A stretch of DNA of 64,000 bases from Clostridium sp. 1001271B_151109_B4 (GTDB lineage: Bacteria; Bacillota; Clostridia; Clostridiales; Clostridiaceae): contig NZ_JADPBQ010000002.1 in the NCBI RefSeq assembly GCF_015670405.1, positions 62,001 to 126,000 of the forward strand, read 5' to 3'. The notes under the pieces are model-generated. The model saw nothing but the letters and a program-made list of their open reading frames with translations, did no database searches and was not told the origin of the DNA. Each line of letters opens with the position of its first letter. The stretch's first letter is position 1. Shown here piece after piece: positions 34,438 through 44,952 of this stretch. The position numbers and the translations under genes were made by a program.

Positions 34438-35610
34438 TTACTTCACTCCTAACTCCCATTTATTTCTTATATATTTTCTTACCTTTTTATCTAACTCTAC
34501 AATATTTTCTAAAGTTAGTTTATCATAATAGTTTTCTTTAAATACATTCATACACTCTTCTATTATTTCTGCTATTTGTAAGAACTTTATTTTTTCCTCT
34601 AATAATAATGCTACTGCTTCTTCATTAGCACCATTTAAAATAGTAGGTGCAAGGCCTCCAATTTTACCTGCATCGTATGCAAATTTTAAGCACTTAAAAG
34701 TATCTAAATCTGGTTTTTCAAACGTTAATGACCCTACTTCATAAAAATTAAGTGGTTTTGCAATCATTCCTTTTCTTTCTGGATAATTTAATGCATATTG
34801 TATTGGTAACCTCATATCAGGGGTTCCCATTTGAGCTATAATACTTGCATCTTTATACTCAACCATTGAATGAATTATACTTTGAGGATGAACAACAACC
34901 TCAATATTGTCATAATCAGTATCAAATAAGAAATGAGCTTCTATAACTTCTAATCCTTTATTCATAAGACTAGCAGAATCTATAGATATCTTTTGCCCCA
35001 TATTCCATTTTGGATGTTTTAGTGCTTCTTTTACTGTCACATCTTTTAAGTCTTCTAAGTTCTTTCCTCTAAATGGACCTCCTGAAGCAGTTAATATTAT
35101 TTTATTAATATCTTTATTCTTATATCCACTTAAACTTTGGAAAATAGCACTATGTTCTGAATCAACAGGTAATATTTTAACATTATTTTCTTTTGCTTTA
35201 TTCATAACAAGTTCCCCTGCTACAACTAGTGTTTCCTTGTTAGCTAAAGCAATATCCTTTTTTGCTTCTATTGCAGCCATAGTCGGTTTTAATCCTATCA
35301 TTCCCACAACAGAAGTAACTACCGTATCAATCTCATCTAATGTTGCAATTTTAATTAATCCATCAATTCCGCTAAAAACTTTAATTTCTGGATAGTTTTC
35401 ATTACAAAACTCCTCAATAACTTTAGCAGAATTTAATTCCATCATTCCTACATATTTAGGTTTAAACTCTTTAATTATTTCTTTAATCTTATCAACGGAA
35501 GAATTAGCAGTAATTCCTATAAGGTTAATCGTCCCCCCTGAATTTCTAATTACGTCTAAAGTTTGTGTCCCAATGGAACCAGTTGCCCCTAAAATTGAAA
35601 TACTTTTCAT
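34438..35610 (-). CDS. dxr: 1-deoxy-D-xylulose 5-phosphate reductoisomerase
   Basis: Converts DXP to MEP with NADPH, the committed step of the MEP pathway. The N-terminal Rossmann motif is GATGSIGTQTLDVI. The catalytic loop includes LPVDSEHSAIFQSL and ILTASGGPFRG, with SASLMNKGLEVIEAH for substrate and metal binding. The length of 390 residues is typical. Its neighbours rseP and ispG follow in the common clostridial order. Confidence 0.96.
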   Translation of the reverse strand: MKSISILGATGSIGTQTLDVIRNSGGTINLIGITANSSVDKIKEIIKEFKPKYVGMMELNSAKVIEEFCNENYPEIKVFSGIDGLIKIATLDEIDTVVTSVVGMIGLKPTMAAIEAKKDIALANKETLVVAGELVMNKAKENNVKILPVDSEHSAIFQSLSGYKNKDINKIILTASGGPFRGKNLEDLKDVTVKEALKHPKWNMGQKISIDSASLMNKGLEVIEAHFLFDTDYDNIEVVVHPQSIIHSMVEYKDASIIAQMGTPDMRLPIQYALNYPERKGMIAKPLNFYEVGSLTFEKPDLDTFKCLKFAYDAGKIGGLAPTILNGANEEAVALLLEEKIKFLQIAEIIEECMNVFKENYYDKLTLENIVELDKKVRKYIRNKWELGVK

Positions 35611-35619
35611 TTATACCTC

Positions 35620-36603
35620 CTACAATGTTCCTTCATATATTAAATCTTTTGCTATTAAACAGTATATAGGACCTATGAATATTCCTATTATTCCAAAGAC
35701 TTCTGCTCCTATATACATAGATAACATTACTACTAATGGATGGATATCTAACTTAGAGCTTAAGAATTTCAATTCTAATATCTCTCTTACTACCTGTAAT
35801 AATAAGTATAAAGCTATCAATCCAACAACTAGTAAGTATTTCTTCATTATTATATTGTATATTATAATTGGAATAAATACAATTATAGTTCCTACATATG
35901 GCAAAATATCTAAAATTCCGCATATAATACCTAAAAACATCGCACTAGGAACTCTTAGTATTTTAAACCCTATAATTGTAATTATCATACATATAATGAC
36001 TAACTTAATTTCAATTTTTACTACTTCACCTAAATTATTTTTTTTCTCTCTTATAGTTTCCACAACATCATAGGGTAATAAACAATTTAATAACTTTAAA
36101 AATAACCTTTTATCAACTAAAATAAAATATACAGTTATATTTGCTATTATATATGATATTATTCCTTGACCTGTAAGTGCTAAGCTACTTTTAAAAGAAG
36201 TTACTGATGGTAATCCTTGTGATCCATTATATAACAATTCTCCTAAATCTATATTAAATATAACTTTAATTGTGTTAAGCCATTCCTTTAAGTCATTTAT
36301 ATGATTTATGTAAAAGCCTTGAACTAAATCTATAATTGAATTTCCAAAATAAAATACGAAACAAAACATCAATACATTTATTATCAAGATTGTTAAGGCT
36401 CCTGCAATTTCTTTCTTCTGAAATACTTTTTTCATTAAATCATAAATGGGAGTGCATATTATTAATAAAATAATAATTGATAAAAATGGTTTAAAATAAT
36501 TCTTAATAGCAAAAGCTATTATAATAAAAAGAAATAGTAATAATAATAAATTAACTAGTACTTGATATTGATAATGTTTTTTATAACCATTATATATTCT
36601 CAT
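35620..36603 (-). CDS. AI-2E family transporter (UPF0118)
   Basis: Polytopic protein of 327 residues with about 7-8 helices. The C-terminal segment LGIICGILDILPYVGTIIVF carries the family-typical ILPYVG motif, followed by LKFLSSKLDIHPLVVMLSMY and GIFIGP. Members are proposed to export autoinducer-2 or act as Na+/H+ antiporters; B. subtilis YtvI is a relative. It sits between cdsA, which ends at a terminator, and dxr, so it is probably the first gene of the dxr-rseP-ispG transcript. AAGGAGG precedes the ATG. Confidence 0.85.
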   Translation of the reverse strand: MRIYNGYKKHYQYQVLVNLLLLLFLFIIIAFAIKNYFKPFLSIIILLIICTPIYDLMKKVFQKKEIAGALTILIINVLMFCFVFYFGNSIIDLVQGFYINHINDLKEWLNTIKVIFNIDLGELLYNGSQGLPSVTSFKSSLALTGQGIISYIIANITVYFILVDKRLFLKLLNCLLPYDVVETIREKKNNLGEVVKIEIKLVIICMIITIIGFKILRVPSAMFLGIICGILDILPYVGTIIVFIPIIIYNIIMKKYLLVVGLIALYLLLQVVREILELKFLSSKLDIHPLVVMLSMYIGAEVFGIIGIFIGPIYCLIAKDLIYEGTL

Positions 36604-36700
36604 TTTACCTCCTTATCCCTACTACAGTAACTCAGTTTATATTATTTCATACTATTAATTTATTATATTTATATATTTTTTAGACTACTTTTCATTTAAA

Positions 36701-36737
36701 TAAAAAAAGATACAATAGTTTATTTCTATTGTATCCA
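36701..36737 (-). terminator. Terminator of cdsA
   Basis: GATACAATAG and CTATTGTATC pair with a 7-base loop and TTTTTTT follows on the minus strand. Confidence 0.9.
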
Positions 36738-36743
36738 TTAAAC

Positions 36744-37538
36744 TTAAATTCCTACTACAAAAGTTAAATAATAAAATACTACAACTGCATTAAATAGGAT
36801 TGAATCAAATCTATCTAATATTCCACCATGCCCTGGAATTAAATTGCTATAATCTTTTAATCCTACATATCTTTTAATTGATGAAGCAACTAAGTCACCA
36901 AATTGACCCATTATTCCGCATAAAGCACCAATTAAAAAGAAATGAATAACATTAACTTCTGGGACATAACTACTTACTATAATTCCAAATATACCGCATC
37001 CAAGTGTTCCACCTAAAAATCCTCCTATTGATCCTTCAATAGTTTTCTTTGGGCTAACCTTTGGACATAATTTGTGCTTACCAAATAATCTTCCGAAATA
37101 ATATGCAACAGTATCAGAAACCCATGAACCAATAAATATTAACCATACTAAATATTCACCATTAACTTTAGAATTTACTAATGGAATAAAACTAAAAAGA
37201 ATTACTACATATATGAATCCTAAGAATGTTACTGCAACATCTATAAATGAATATTTTAAATCTATAATTGGTATTATTAAAGCTAACACAATTGCTATAA
37301 CTAAAATATACATCATATATTCAAAATTATTATTTAGTGCGTAATAAACTACTAATAAAATGTAACTTATTATTGGAATACTCTTAATTTCTTTAGTCTT
37401 TAAGGCATGATAAAACTCGTATAACCCACATACTGATAATGCTATAGTGAATAATTTTAATGGTAATCCGCCTAAAAGCACAAATATTAGTAGTGGGGCA
37501 AGTACAACTGCACCTATATATCTACTATTAATTTTCAT
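36744..37538 (-). CDS. cdsA: Phosphatidate cytidylyltransferase
   Basis: Integral membrane enzyme that makes CDP-diacylglycerol from CTP and phosphatidate. The C-terminal CDP-alcohol signature is present as SSIKRYVGLKDYSNLIPGHG followed by GILDRFDSI (about 220-248). Eight or so helices; 264 residues. It follows uppS by 15 bases and ends at a terminator, so phospholipid and undecaprenyl synthesis are linked in one transcript. Confidence 0.95.
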   Translation of the reverse strand: MKINSRYIGAVVLAPLLIFVLLGGLPLKLFTIALSVCGLYEFYHALKTKEIKSIPIISYILLVVYYALNNNFEYMMYILVIAIVLALIIPIIDLKYSFIDVAVTFLGFIYVVILFSFIPLVNSKVNGEYLVWLIFIGSWVSDTVAYYFGRLFGKHKLCPKVSPKKTIEGSIGGFLGGTLGCGIFGIIVSSYVPEVNVIHFFLIGALCGIMGQFGDLVASSIKRYVGLKDYSNLIPGHGGILDRFDSILFNAVVVFYYLTFVVGI

Positions 37539-37553
37539 ACTTTCCCTCCTATG

Positions 37554-38312
37554 CTATACTCCACCAAATCTTCTATCTCTATTTTGATAATCATATATAG
37601 CTTTTTGTAAATCTTTCTCTGAAAAATCAGGCCAATTTACATTTGAATACCAAAATTCAGAATAAGCACATTGCCATAATAAGAAATTACTTATTCTTTG
37701 TTCTCCTGATGGTCTAATTATTAAATCTGGATCTGGTGAATTCTTAGTATATAAATAATCTGAAAATAATTCTTGATTTATATTTTCCTTACTAATTTTA
37801 CCTTCTTGCACATCGTCTATGATATTTTTTACTGCTTTTATTATTTCATCTCTTCCACCATAATTAAAAGCAAAATTTAATACTAATCCTGTATTATTTT
37901 TAGTTAATTCTATAGCTTCTTCTATTTCTCTTCTACAAGCATCTGCAAGTGCATTAATATCACCTAACACTCTTAAAACTACTCCATTTTTATGTAGTTC
38001 ACTTACTTCACTTTTTAAATATTGAACTAAAAGTTTCATTAAAGCATTAACTTCATCTTTTGGTCTTTTCCAATTCTCAGTTGAAAATGCATATAAAGTA
38101 ATATATTTTACACCTAGCCTATCAGCTTCTTTTATAACCCTTCTAATAGTTTCTACACCAGCTTTATGTCCCATAGTTCTAGGTAAATTTCTCGCTTTTG
38201 CCCATCTACCATTACCATCCATAATTATAGCTATATGTTGAGGTATATTATCAAAATCTAATTCAAAATTATTTTCTTGTACATTCTTATTAGCCTTAAA
38301 ATAACTTAACAT
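37554..38312 (-). CDS. uppS: Undecaprenyl diphosphate synthase
   Basis: Cis-prenyltransferase that adds isoprene units to FPP to give the C55 lipid carrier for wall synthesis. IAIIMDGNGRWAKARNLPRT holds the catalytic Asp and substrate loop, followed by GHKAG, and TLYAFSTENWKRP and LIIRPSGEQRISNFLLWQ are conserved. The ATG at 38312 has GGAGG eight bases upstream; an in-frame GTG at 38327 overlaps that region. It is the first gene of the uppS-cdsA pair after the frr terminator. Confidence 0.95.
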   Translation of the reverse strand: MLSYFKANKNVQENNFELDFDNIPQHIAIIMDGNGRWAKARNLPRTMGHKAGVETIRRVIKEADRLGVKYITLYAFSTENWKRPKDEVNALMKLLVQYLKSEVSELHKNGVVLRVLGDINALADACRREIEEAIELTKNNTGLVLNFAFNYGGRDEIIKAVKNIIDDVQEGKISKENINQELFSDYLYTKNSPDPDLIIRPSGEQRISNFLLWQCAYSEFWYSNVNWPDFSEKDLQKAIYDYQNRDRRFGGV

Positions 38313-38400
38313 TCCTTCTGCCTCCACTTTATTTTAAATAAATCATATCATATTTAAAGTGTAAAGTAATATTTATGAATAAAATTTAATAATTACACTT

Positions 38401-38430
38401 AAGAAAAAAACCTGCTAAATAGCAGGTTTT
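38401..38430 (-). terminator. Terminator of the frr transcript
   Basis: AAACCTGCT and AGCAGGTTT form a 9-pair stem with a 4-base loop, overlapping the frr stop codon; TTTTTTTCTT follows on the minus strand. Confidence 0.9.
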
Positions 38431-38986
38431 AAATTGACATAATCTCTTTTTCCTTAGCTACAATTAGTGAATCTATTTCTTTAACATATTGATCTGTTTT
38501 CTTTTGAACAGCATCTTCACCTTTTTTAACTTCATCTTCTGAAATATGTCCGTCTTTCTTTAATGCTTTAATTTTTTCATTAGCATCTCTTCTAATAGAT
38601 CTTATTGCTACTTTTGCATCTTCACCTAATTTTTTAACATTTTTCACAAGATTTTTTCTTGTTTCTTCTGTTAATTCAGGAACTAATAATCTTATTATAG
38701 ATCCATCATTAGAAGGATTGATTCCTAAATCTGATTTTAAAATTGCTTTTTCTATATCTTTTAATAAAGATTTATCCCATGGAGTTATAACTAACATTCT
38801 TGGTTCTGGAGCAGATATATTACCTACTTGCTCTATTGGACATAATCCACCATATGCTTCAACTTGAATTCTATCAAGCATCTTTGGATTAGCTCTTCCA
38901 GCTTTTAATGTAGTTAAATCTGATGATAATACAGATATTGTCTTTTGCATTTTAGATTCAGCAGTGTTTAAAACTTCTTTAATCAT
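38429..38986 (-). CDS. frr: Ribosome recycling factor
   Basis: RRF splits post-termination ribosomes with EF-G. The 185-residue sequence shows the family body: LTTLKAGRANPKMLDRIQVE, MLVITPWDKSLLKDIEKAI, LVKNVKKLGEDAKVAIRSIR and RDANEKIK. Domain I is a three-helix bundle and domain II is the central beta part. It lies 13 bases after pyrH, and the transcript ends at its stop codon. Confidence 0.96.
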   Translation of the reverse strand: MIKEVLNTAESKMQKTISVLSSDLTTLKAGRANPKMLDRIQVEAYGGLCPIEQVGNISAPEPRMLVITPWDKSLLKDIEKAILKSDLGINPSNDGSIIRLLVPELTEETRKNLVKNVKKLGEDAKVAIRSIRRDANEKIKALKKDGHISEDEVKKGEDAVQKKTDQYVKEIDSLIVAKEKEIMSI

Positions 38987-38999
38987 ATATACCTCCCTA

Positions 39000-39782
<783 letters not shown>

Positions 39783-40697
39783 TTACATACCCATAGTCTT
39801 AGCAACTTCTGCAGCGAAGTCTTCTTCAACCTTTTCGATACCTTCTCCTCTTTCGAATCTAGCGTATCTTGTAACAGTTATTGGAGAACCAACTTCTTTA
39901 GATTTTTCTTCTAAGAATTTAGATATTGACTTATCTCCATCTTTAACCCATGCTTGATCTAAAAGACAAACTTCTTTGTAATACTTTTGAATTCTTCCCA
40001 TTACCATTTTTTCAACGATCTTTTCTGGTTTTCCTTCATTTAATGCTTGAACTCTGTAGATTTCTTTTTCTTTTTCTAAAGCTTCGTTATCTACTTGTTC
40101 TCTGCTTAAGAATAATGGATTTGCAGCAGCAACTTGCATACAAACTTCTTTAGCAACTTCTTCTAAAACTGCAACATCTGTAGCTTCACTAGCAACTTCT
40201 ACCATAACTCCGATTCTTCCACCACCGTGAATGTAGCTAGCTATAGCACCGTTTTCTATGTTGAATTTAACAAATCTTCTTACTGTCATGTTTTCGCCTA
40301 ATTTTGCAATTAAAGCTGTTAAAGCTTCAGTTACAGTAGCTTCACCATCAAACTTTTCAGCAACTAATTCTTCAACAGTTGTAGCTGAAGTGCTAGCAGC
40401 CATTTCTGCAACTTTAGTTGCAAATGAAACGAATTCTTCATTAGCAGCAACGAAGTCAGTTTCACAGTTAACTTCTACCATAGCAGCAGTTTTCTTGTCA
40501 GCTGAAACGAAAGTCTTAACGATACCTTCAGCAGCAACTCTACCAGCTTTTTTAGCAGCAGCAGCTAATCCCTTTTCTCTTAAAAATTCAACAGCTTTTT
40601 CTATATCTCCTTCAGTTTCAACTAAAGCCTTTTTGCAGTCCATCATTCCTGCGCCAGTCATTTCTCTTAATTCTTTAACTGATTTAGCAGTTATCAT
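39783..40697 (-). CDS. tsf: Translation elongation factor Ts
   Basis: Nucleotide exchange factor for EF-Tu. The N-terminal UBA-like domain has [20 protein letters not shown], the core has the hallmark [15 protein letters not shown] and [14 protein letters not shown]. The ATG at 40697 follows AAGGAGGAATTT; the ATG at 40718 lies upstream of that site and is rejected. Length 304. It follows rpsB and precedes a terminator, the usual pairing. Confidence 0.97.
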   Translation of the reverse strand: MITAKSVKELREMTGAGMMDCKKALVETEGDIEKAVEFLREKGLAAAAKKAGRVAAEGIVKTFVSADKKTAAMVEVNCETDFVAANEEFVSFATKVAEMAASTSATTVEELVAEKFDGEATVTEALTALIAKLGENMTVRRFVKFNIENGAIASYIHGGGRIGVMVEVASEATDVAVLEEVAKEVCMQVAAANPLFLSREQVDNEALEKEKEIYRVQALNEGKPEKIVEKMVMGRIQKYYKEVCLLDQAWVKDGDKSISKFLEEKSKEVGSPITVTRYARFERGEGIEKVEEDFAAEVAKTMGM

Positions 40698-40783
40698 TAT
40701 TAAATTCCTCCTTGACATTAAATGTAAACCTTATTTTAGGTTAAAAGGTAAATGAAGTTTCCTTCACCTACCTCTTAAAATTA

Positions 40784-41485
40784 TTACTCAGCTAATTGTT
40801 CGCCTTGTCTTCCTTCGATAATTCCATCAGCAAGTTTAGCAGTTATTAATTTAACAGCTCTGATAGCATCATCGTTTCCTGGGATTACGTAATCAACTTC
40901 TTCTGGGTCACAGTTAGTATCTACGATAGCTACTACTGGAATTCCTAAGATTTTTGCTTCAGATATAGCATTCTTTTCTTTTCTTGGGTCAACTACAAAC
41001 ATAGCTCCGATGTTGTTAACATCTAAGTTAGTGATACCACCAAGGTTGTTTTGTAATTTTTCCATTTCACCCTTTAATTTGATTACTTCTTTCTTAGGTA
41101 AAACTTCAAATGTTCCATCTTGTTCCATTTGTTGTAAAGTTTCTAATCTCTTGATTCTAGTTTTGATAGTTTTGAAGTTAGTTAACATACCACCTAACCA
41201 TCTGTTGTTAACATAGTGCATGTTTGATCTTATAGCTTCTTCTTGGATAGCTTCTTGAGCTTGTTTCTTAGTTCCAACGAAAAGAATGTCTTTTCCTTCT
41301 GTTGATACTTCTCTGATGAAGTTATAAGCTTCTTCTACCTTCTTAACTGTCTTTTGAAGATCGATTATATATATTCCGTTTCTTTCTGTGAATATATATG
41401 GAGCCATCTTAGGGTTCCATCTTCTTGTTTGGTGTCCAAAGTGAACGCCTGCTTCTAATAATTGTTTCATTGATATTACTGACAT
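40784..41485 (-). CDS. rpsB: 30S ribosomal protein S2
   Basis: S2 binds the 30S head-body junction. The N-terminus [20 protein letters not shown] and then [38 protein letters not shown] and [20 protein letters not shown] are all standard. The ATG at 41485 follows AGGAGGTAACAAA and gives 233 residues; an upstream in-frame ATG would add a 22-residue tail without support. A promoter and a 100-base leader with a hairpin precede it. Confidence 0.97.
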   Translation of the reverse strand: MSVISMKQLLEAGVHFGHQTRRWNPKMAPYIFTERNGIYIIDLQKTVKKVEEAYNFIREVSTEGKDILFVGTKKQAQEAIQEEAIRSNMHYVNNRWLGGMLTNFKTIKTRIKRLETLQQMEQDGTFEVLPKKEVIKLKGEMEKLQNNLGGITNLDVNNIGAMFVVDPRKEKNAISEAKILGIPVVAIVDTNCDPEEVDYVIPGNDDAIRAVKLITAKLADGIIEGRQGEQLAE

Positions 41486-41534
41486 TTTGTTACCTCCTGG
41501 TTTTTCCTCCACAACCTTCATTCTTATAAAGCTT

Positions 41535-41565
41535 CCCAATTCAGGCACCAACTTTATAAATTGGG
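41535..41565 (-). promoter_or_regulatory. Hairpin in the rpsB leader
   Basis: CCCAATT and AATTGGG form a 7-pair stem with a 17-base loop in the rpsB 5' leader. S2 represses its own operon in several bacteria, so an autoregulatory site is possible, but I do not recognise a named leader family. Confidence 0.35.
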
Positions 41566-41592
41566 CTGTGTGCGTATTTTATTACCTAAGTT

Positions 41593-41621
41593 AGTATATC
41601 ACAAGCTTCTTATACTAGCAA
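41593..41621 (-). promoter_or_regulatory. Promoter of rpsB-tsf
   Basis: TTGCTA (41621-41616) and TATACT (41598-41593) on the minus strand with a 17-base spacer. Between here and the codY terminator nothing else is evident. Confidence 0.72.
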
Positions 41622-41843
41622 CATATTTTTTGTATATTTTATCTTTCACGTCATAAAAGAATAAATTCACTATAATTTTATCACTTCTTAACACTAATAT
41701 ACTACCTTTTTTATAATAATTATCTTTTTTATTATTCCCAAAATATAAAATTATAAACAATTCAACAAATATAATAAACTAACTTTTAACTATCAACTTC
41801 CATTTTAGCCTTTACTTCTTTATAATCTCTTTTATATACAAAA

Positions 41844-41867
41844 GAGATTATACTATAGTATAATCTC
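41844..41867 (-). terminator. Terminator of codY
   Basis: GAGATTATAC and GTATAATCTC form a perfect 10-pair stem with a TATA loop; TTTTGTATAT follows on the minus strand. The left arm can also pair with an upstream AATCTCTTTT, giving two overlapping hairpins. Confidence 0.8.
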
Positions 41868-41876
41868 AATTTACTT

Positions 41877-42653
41877 TTATCTAATCTTTTTTAACTCATC
41901 GATTAATTTTTCATTTAAAATTTTGATATGAGTTCCCTTCATCCCTAATGATCTTGACTCAATCACACCAGCACTTTCGAATTTTCTTAAAGCATTAACA
42001 ATTACGCTTCTTGTAATTCCAACCTTGTCTGCTATCTTAGAAGCCACTAATAAACCTTCGTTACCATCTAATTCATTAAATATATGGTCAACAGCTTCCA
42101 ATTCAGAATAAGATAAAGTTCCAATTGCTAATTGGACAACAGCTTTCTTTCTAGCATCGTCTTCTAACTCGTCTTGTTTAGCTCTTAACATTTCCATTCC
42201 AACTATAGTTGCACTATGTTCAGTTAATACTAAATCATCTTCAGTGAACTCATTCCCAAATCTAGCCAAAAGTAATGTCCCCATTCTTTCTCTATTACCT
42301 ATTATAGGTACTATAGTAGAAATTTTGTTAGACACTTCACAGACTCCCTCACCTTTAAAAACACAATTTCCATTGCTTTTTGAATTTGCTAAAGTTTCTG
42401 TAATCTTTAGTAAAGTTTCGTTGTATCCTAAAGGAAACCTACCTTCATCCAAAACATATTTTTTCATTATTTCGCATTCAAAATCCGTTGAAAAAGTATG
42501 TCCTAAAACTTTTCCTTTTCTACTAATAATATATACATTACATTCTAGTACTTCACTCAAAAGATTGCATATATCATCAAATACTACTGGATCAGCTCCA
42601 CCCTTTTGTAAAATTTTATTTAATCTTCTCGTTTTATTTAATAATGATGACAA
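41877..42653 (-). CDS. codY: GTP- and branched-chain-amino-acid-sensing repressor CodY
   Basis: Global nutritional regulator that binds DNA when GTP and isoleucine/valine/leucine are high. The N-terminal GAF-like domain (about 1-155) starts [20 protein letters not shown] and includes [15 protein letters not shown]. The C-terminal winged helix has [20 protein letters not shown] then [20 protein letters not shown]. Length 258. The start codon is TTG at 42653, with GGGGGGAG seven bases upstream; no ATG fits. It has its own promoter and terminator, unlike the codY of bacilli, which ends the codV-clpQ-clpY operon. Confidence 0.96.
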   Translation of the reverse strand: MSSLLNKTRRLNKILQKGGADPVVFDDICNLLSEVLECNVYIISRKGKVLGHTFSTDFECEIMKKYVLDEGRFPLGYNETLLKITETLANSKSNGNCVFKGEGVCEVSNKISTIVPIIGNRERMGTLLLARFGNEFTEDDLVLTEHSATIVGMEMLRAKQDELEDDARKKAVVQLAIGTLSYSELEAVDHIFNELDGNEGLLVASKIADKVGITRSVIVNALRKFESAGVIESRSLGMKGTHIKILNEKLIDELKKIR

Positions 42654-42694
42654 TTAAATACTCCCCCCATCATACTTCTTATCTTATAAATGTT

Positions 42695-42709
42695 AATTTT
42701 CTAAATAAT
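42695..42709 (-). promoter_or_regulatory. Possible CodY box in the codY leader
   Basis: AATTTTCTAAATAAT matches the CodY consensus AATTTTCWGAAAATT at 12 of 15 positions. It lies between the predicted start of transcription and the TTG codon. In a sequence this AT-rich such matches are weak evidence. Confidence 0.3.
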
Positions 42710-42737
42710 CAAAATCTTATAATATCTCTTATATTTT

Positions 42738-42766
42738 ATAGTATCATAATAACTTTTTATTTACAA
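42738..42766 (-). promoter_or_regulatory. Promoter of codY
   Basis: TTGTAA (42766-42761) and TACTAT (42743-42738) on the minus strand with a 17-base spacer. Confidence 0.62.
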
Positions 42767-42812
42767 CATATTTTACATTCTTTCGACAATCAGCTTTATT
42801 AGGGGTTATATT

Positions 42813-44903
42813 TTATTCTTCTTTTTTGTCATTTTCTAAAGGTATAGTATTTCCACATTCACTATTTGAACAAATCGCATAATTTCCTTTTGTTTTAGAA
42901 AACTTCATTGTCATATAACTTCCACATTTAGAACATGGCTCTTTAATTGGTTCATTCCAACTTACAAAATCACAGTTAGGATAATTGGAACATCCAAAGA
43001 ACTTTTTACCTTTTTTACTTCTTTTAGCTAATATTTTACCACCACACTTAGGACATGGTACATCTAGCTCTTCAACTATAGGTTTTGCATTTTTACATTC
43101 TGGATATCCTGGACATGCTAAGAATGTTCCGTATCTACCTTTCTTTATAACCATCATCCTTCCACACTTATCACATGGAACATCACTTACTTTATCTTCA
43201 ATTACAACCTTAGAAATTTCTTTTTCTGCTTTTTCTATAGCAACTTGTAATGGTTCAAAGAATTCGCCAACAACTTTTTTCCACTCTTCATTTCCTTCTT
43301 CAATATAGTCCAGCTTTCTTTCCATTCCTGCTGTAAAATCTACATCAACTATTTGTTTAAAATAATCTGACATTATATTGTTTACAATAAATCCTAATTC
43401 AGTCGGAATTAAATTTTTCTTTTCTCTTATTACATACTCTCTACTTAATAAAGTTGAAATTGTAGGTACATAAGTACTTGGTCTACCAATTCCCTTTTCT
43501 TCAAGTAATTTAACAAAAGAAGCTTCTGTATACCTTGCAGGTGGTTGAGTAAAATGTTGCTTTCCTTCAAGTGATGCAGGTTCTAATACTTGACCTTCTT
43601 CTAAGGTTGGTAACAATACATCATTTTCATCATCTTCTGTTGTATAATCATATACTTTCATAAACCCATCAAACTTTATTGTTGATCCAGAAGCTTTAAA
43701 ATTATATTTTCCATTAACAATATCAATGCTATTTGTATTTAATGCACAGGATGCCATTTGACTTGCAATAAATCTTTTCCATATTAAGCTATATAACTTA
43801 AATTGCTCAGGAGTTAAATTAGCCTTTGCTATTTCTGGCGTTATTTCTATATGAGATGGTCTAATAGCTTCATGAGCATCTTGAATATTCTTCTTACCTT
43901 TATATACCCTTAACTTCTCTGGTATATATTCTTCTCCATAACTTTCTTTAATAAATTCAATTGCCTTTCCTTGAGCTTCTTCTGAAATTCTTACAGAATC
44001 AGTTCTCATATAAGTTATAAGTCCAACCGTACCAAATCCTTTAACATCTACACCTTCATATAAAGCTTGAGCTATAGACATTGTTCTTTTGGTAATAAAG
44101 TTTAATTTTTTAGCAGCTTCTTGTTGAAGCGTACTTGTTGTAAACGGTGGAAGTGGATTTTTAAGTCTGCTTCCTTTTTTAACCTTTTCTACCCTATATT
44201 CATTTTCATTTAGATCATTTATTACTTTATTAGCTTCATTTTCATTGCTAATTTCTATCTTCTTATTTTCGTATTTTGTTAATTTAATAGGAAACTTTTT
44301 TCTTTCCTTCTTTAAAACACAATCTACAGTCCAGTACTCTTTTGGCTCAAAAGCTTTAATTTCTTCTTCTTTATCACATATTAATTTTAAAGCTGCAGAC
44401 TGAACCCTCCCTGCACTTAGTCCCCATTTTACATTTTTCCAAAGTATCGGACTTATTTCATAACCAACTAATCTATCTAAGACTCTTCTAGCTTGTTGAG
44501 CATCAACTAAATTTAAATTAATTTTTCTTGCTGCTTTGATAGATTCCTTTACAGCGCCTTTCGTAATTTCATTAAAAACTATTCTACAAGTTTCCTCTTC
44601 AGAAATTTTCAAAATATTTGCTAAATGCCAAGAAATAGCCTCTCCCTCTCTATCGGGGTCGGTTGCAAGATATATTTTATCTGCTTTCTTAGCTGCTTTC
44701 TTTAATTTAGTAATTAATTCACCTTTTCCTCTTATCGTTATATACTTCGGAGTAAAATTATCTTCTATATCAACACCTAATTTACTTTTAGGTAAATCTC
44801 TAACATGACCCATTGATGCTTCAACCGTATAATTTTTTCCCAAATACTTACTTATTGTTTTTGCTTTTGCAGGTGACTCTACTATAACAAGATTCTGACC
44901 CAT
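42813..44903 (-). CDS. topA: DNA topoisomerase I
   Basis: Type IA topoisomerase that relaxes negative supercoils. The Toprim domain starts NLVIVESPAKAKTISKYLGK and has YLATDPDREGEAISWHL. The catalytic Tyr lies in GLITYMRTDSVR (near residue 300). Three C-terminal zinc ribbons follow: CDKCGRMMVIKKGRYGTFLA, CPKCGGKILAKRSKKGKKFF and CSKCGSYMTMKFSKTKGNYA, each closed by a CxnC pair. Length 696. It is downstream of dprA and upstream of codY in the usual order. Confidence 0.97.
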   Translation of the reverse strand: MGQNLVIVESPAKAKTISKYLGKNYTVEASMGHVRDLPKSKLGVDIEDNFTPKYITIRGKGELITKLKKAAKKADKIYLATDPDREGEAISWHLANILKISEEETCRIVFNEITKGAVKESIKAARKINLNLVDAQQARRVLDRLVGYEISPILWKNVKWGLSAGRVQSAALKLICDKEEEIKAFEPKEYWTVDCVLKKERKKFPIKLTKYENKKIEISNENEANKVINDLNENEYRVEKVKKGSRLKNPLPPFTTSTLQQEAAKKLNFITKRTMSIAQALYEGVDVKGFGTVGLITYMRTDSVRISEEAQGKAIEFIKESYGEEYIPEKLRVYKGKKNIQDAHEAIRPSHIEITPEIAKANLTPEQFKLYSLIWKRFIASQMASCALNTNSIDIVNGKYNFKASGSTIKFDGFMKVYDYTTEDDENDVLLPTLEEGQVLEPASLEGKQHFTQPPARYTEASFVKLLEEKGIGRPSTYVPTISTLLSREYVIREKKNLIPTELGFIVNNIMSDYFKQIVDVDFTAGMERKLDYIEEGNEEWKKVVGEFFEPLQVAIEKAEKEISKVVIEDKVSDVPCDKCGRMMVIKKGRYGTFLACPGYPECKNAKPIVEELDVPCPKCGGKILAKRSKKGKKFFGCSNYPNCDFVSWNEPIKEPCSKCGSYMTMKFSKTKGNYAICSNSECGNTIPLENDKKEE

Positions 44904-44952
44904 ACCATCAACTCCTATATATTGCTTAGGAGCTTTTACCCCCCTAAAACAT

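Noticed and set aside
35573-36073. 166-codon plus-strand frame opposite the AI-2E-family gene
   Set aside because: Low-complexity Ile/Asn/Thr-rich reverse reading of membrane helices, no start signals.
40258-40755. 165-codon plus-strand frame opposite tsf
   Set aside because: Ala/Ser/Thr-rich reverse reading of EF-Ts; no ribosome site.
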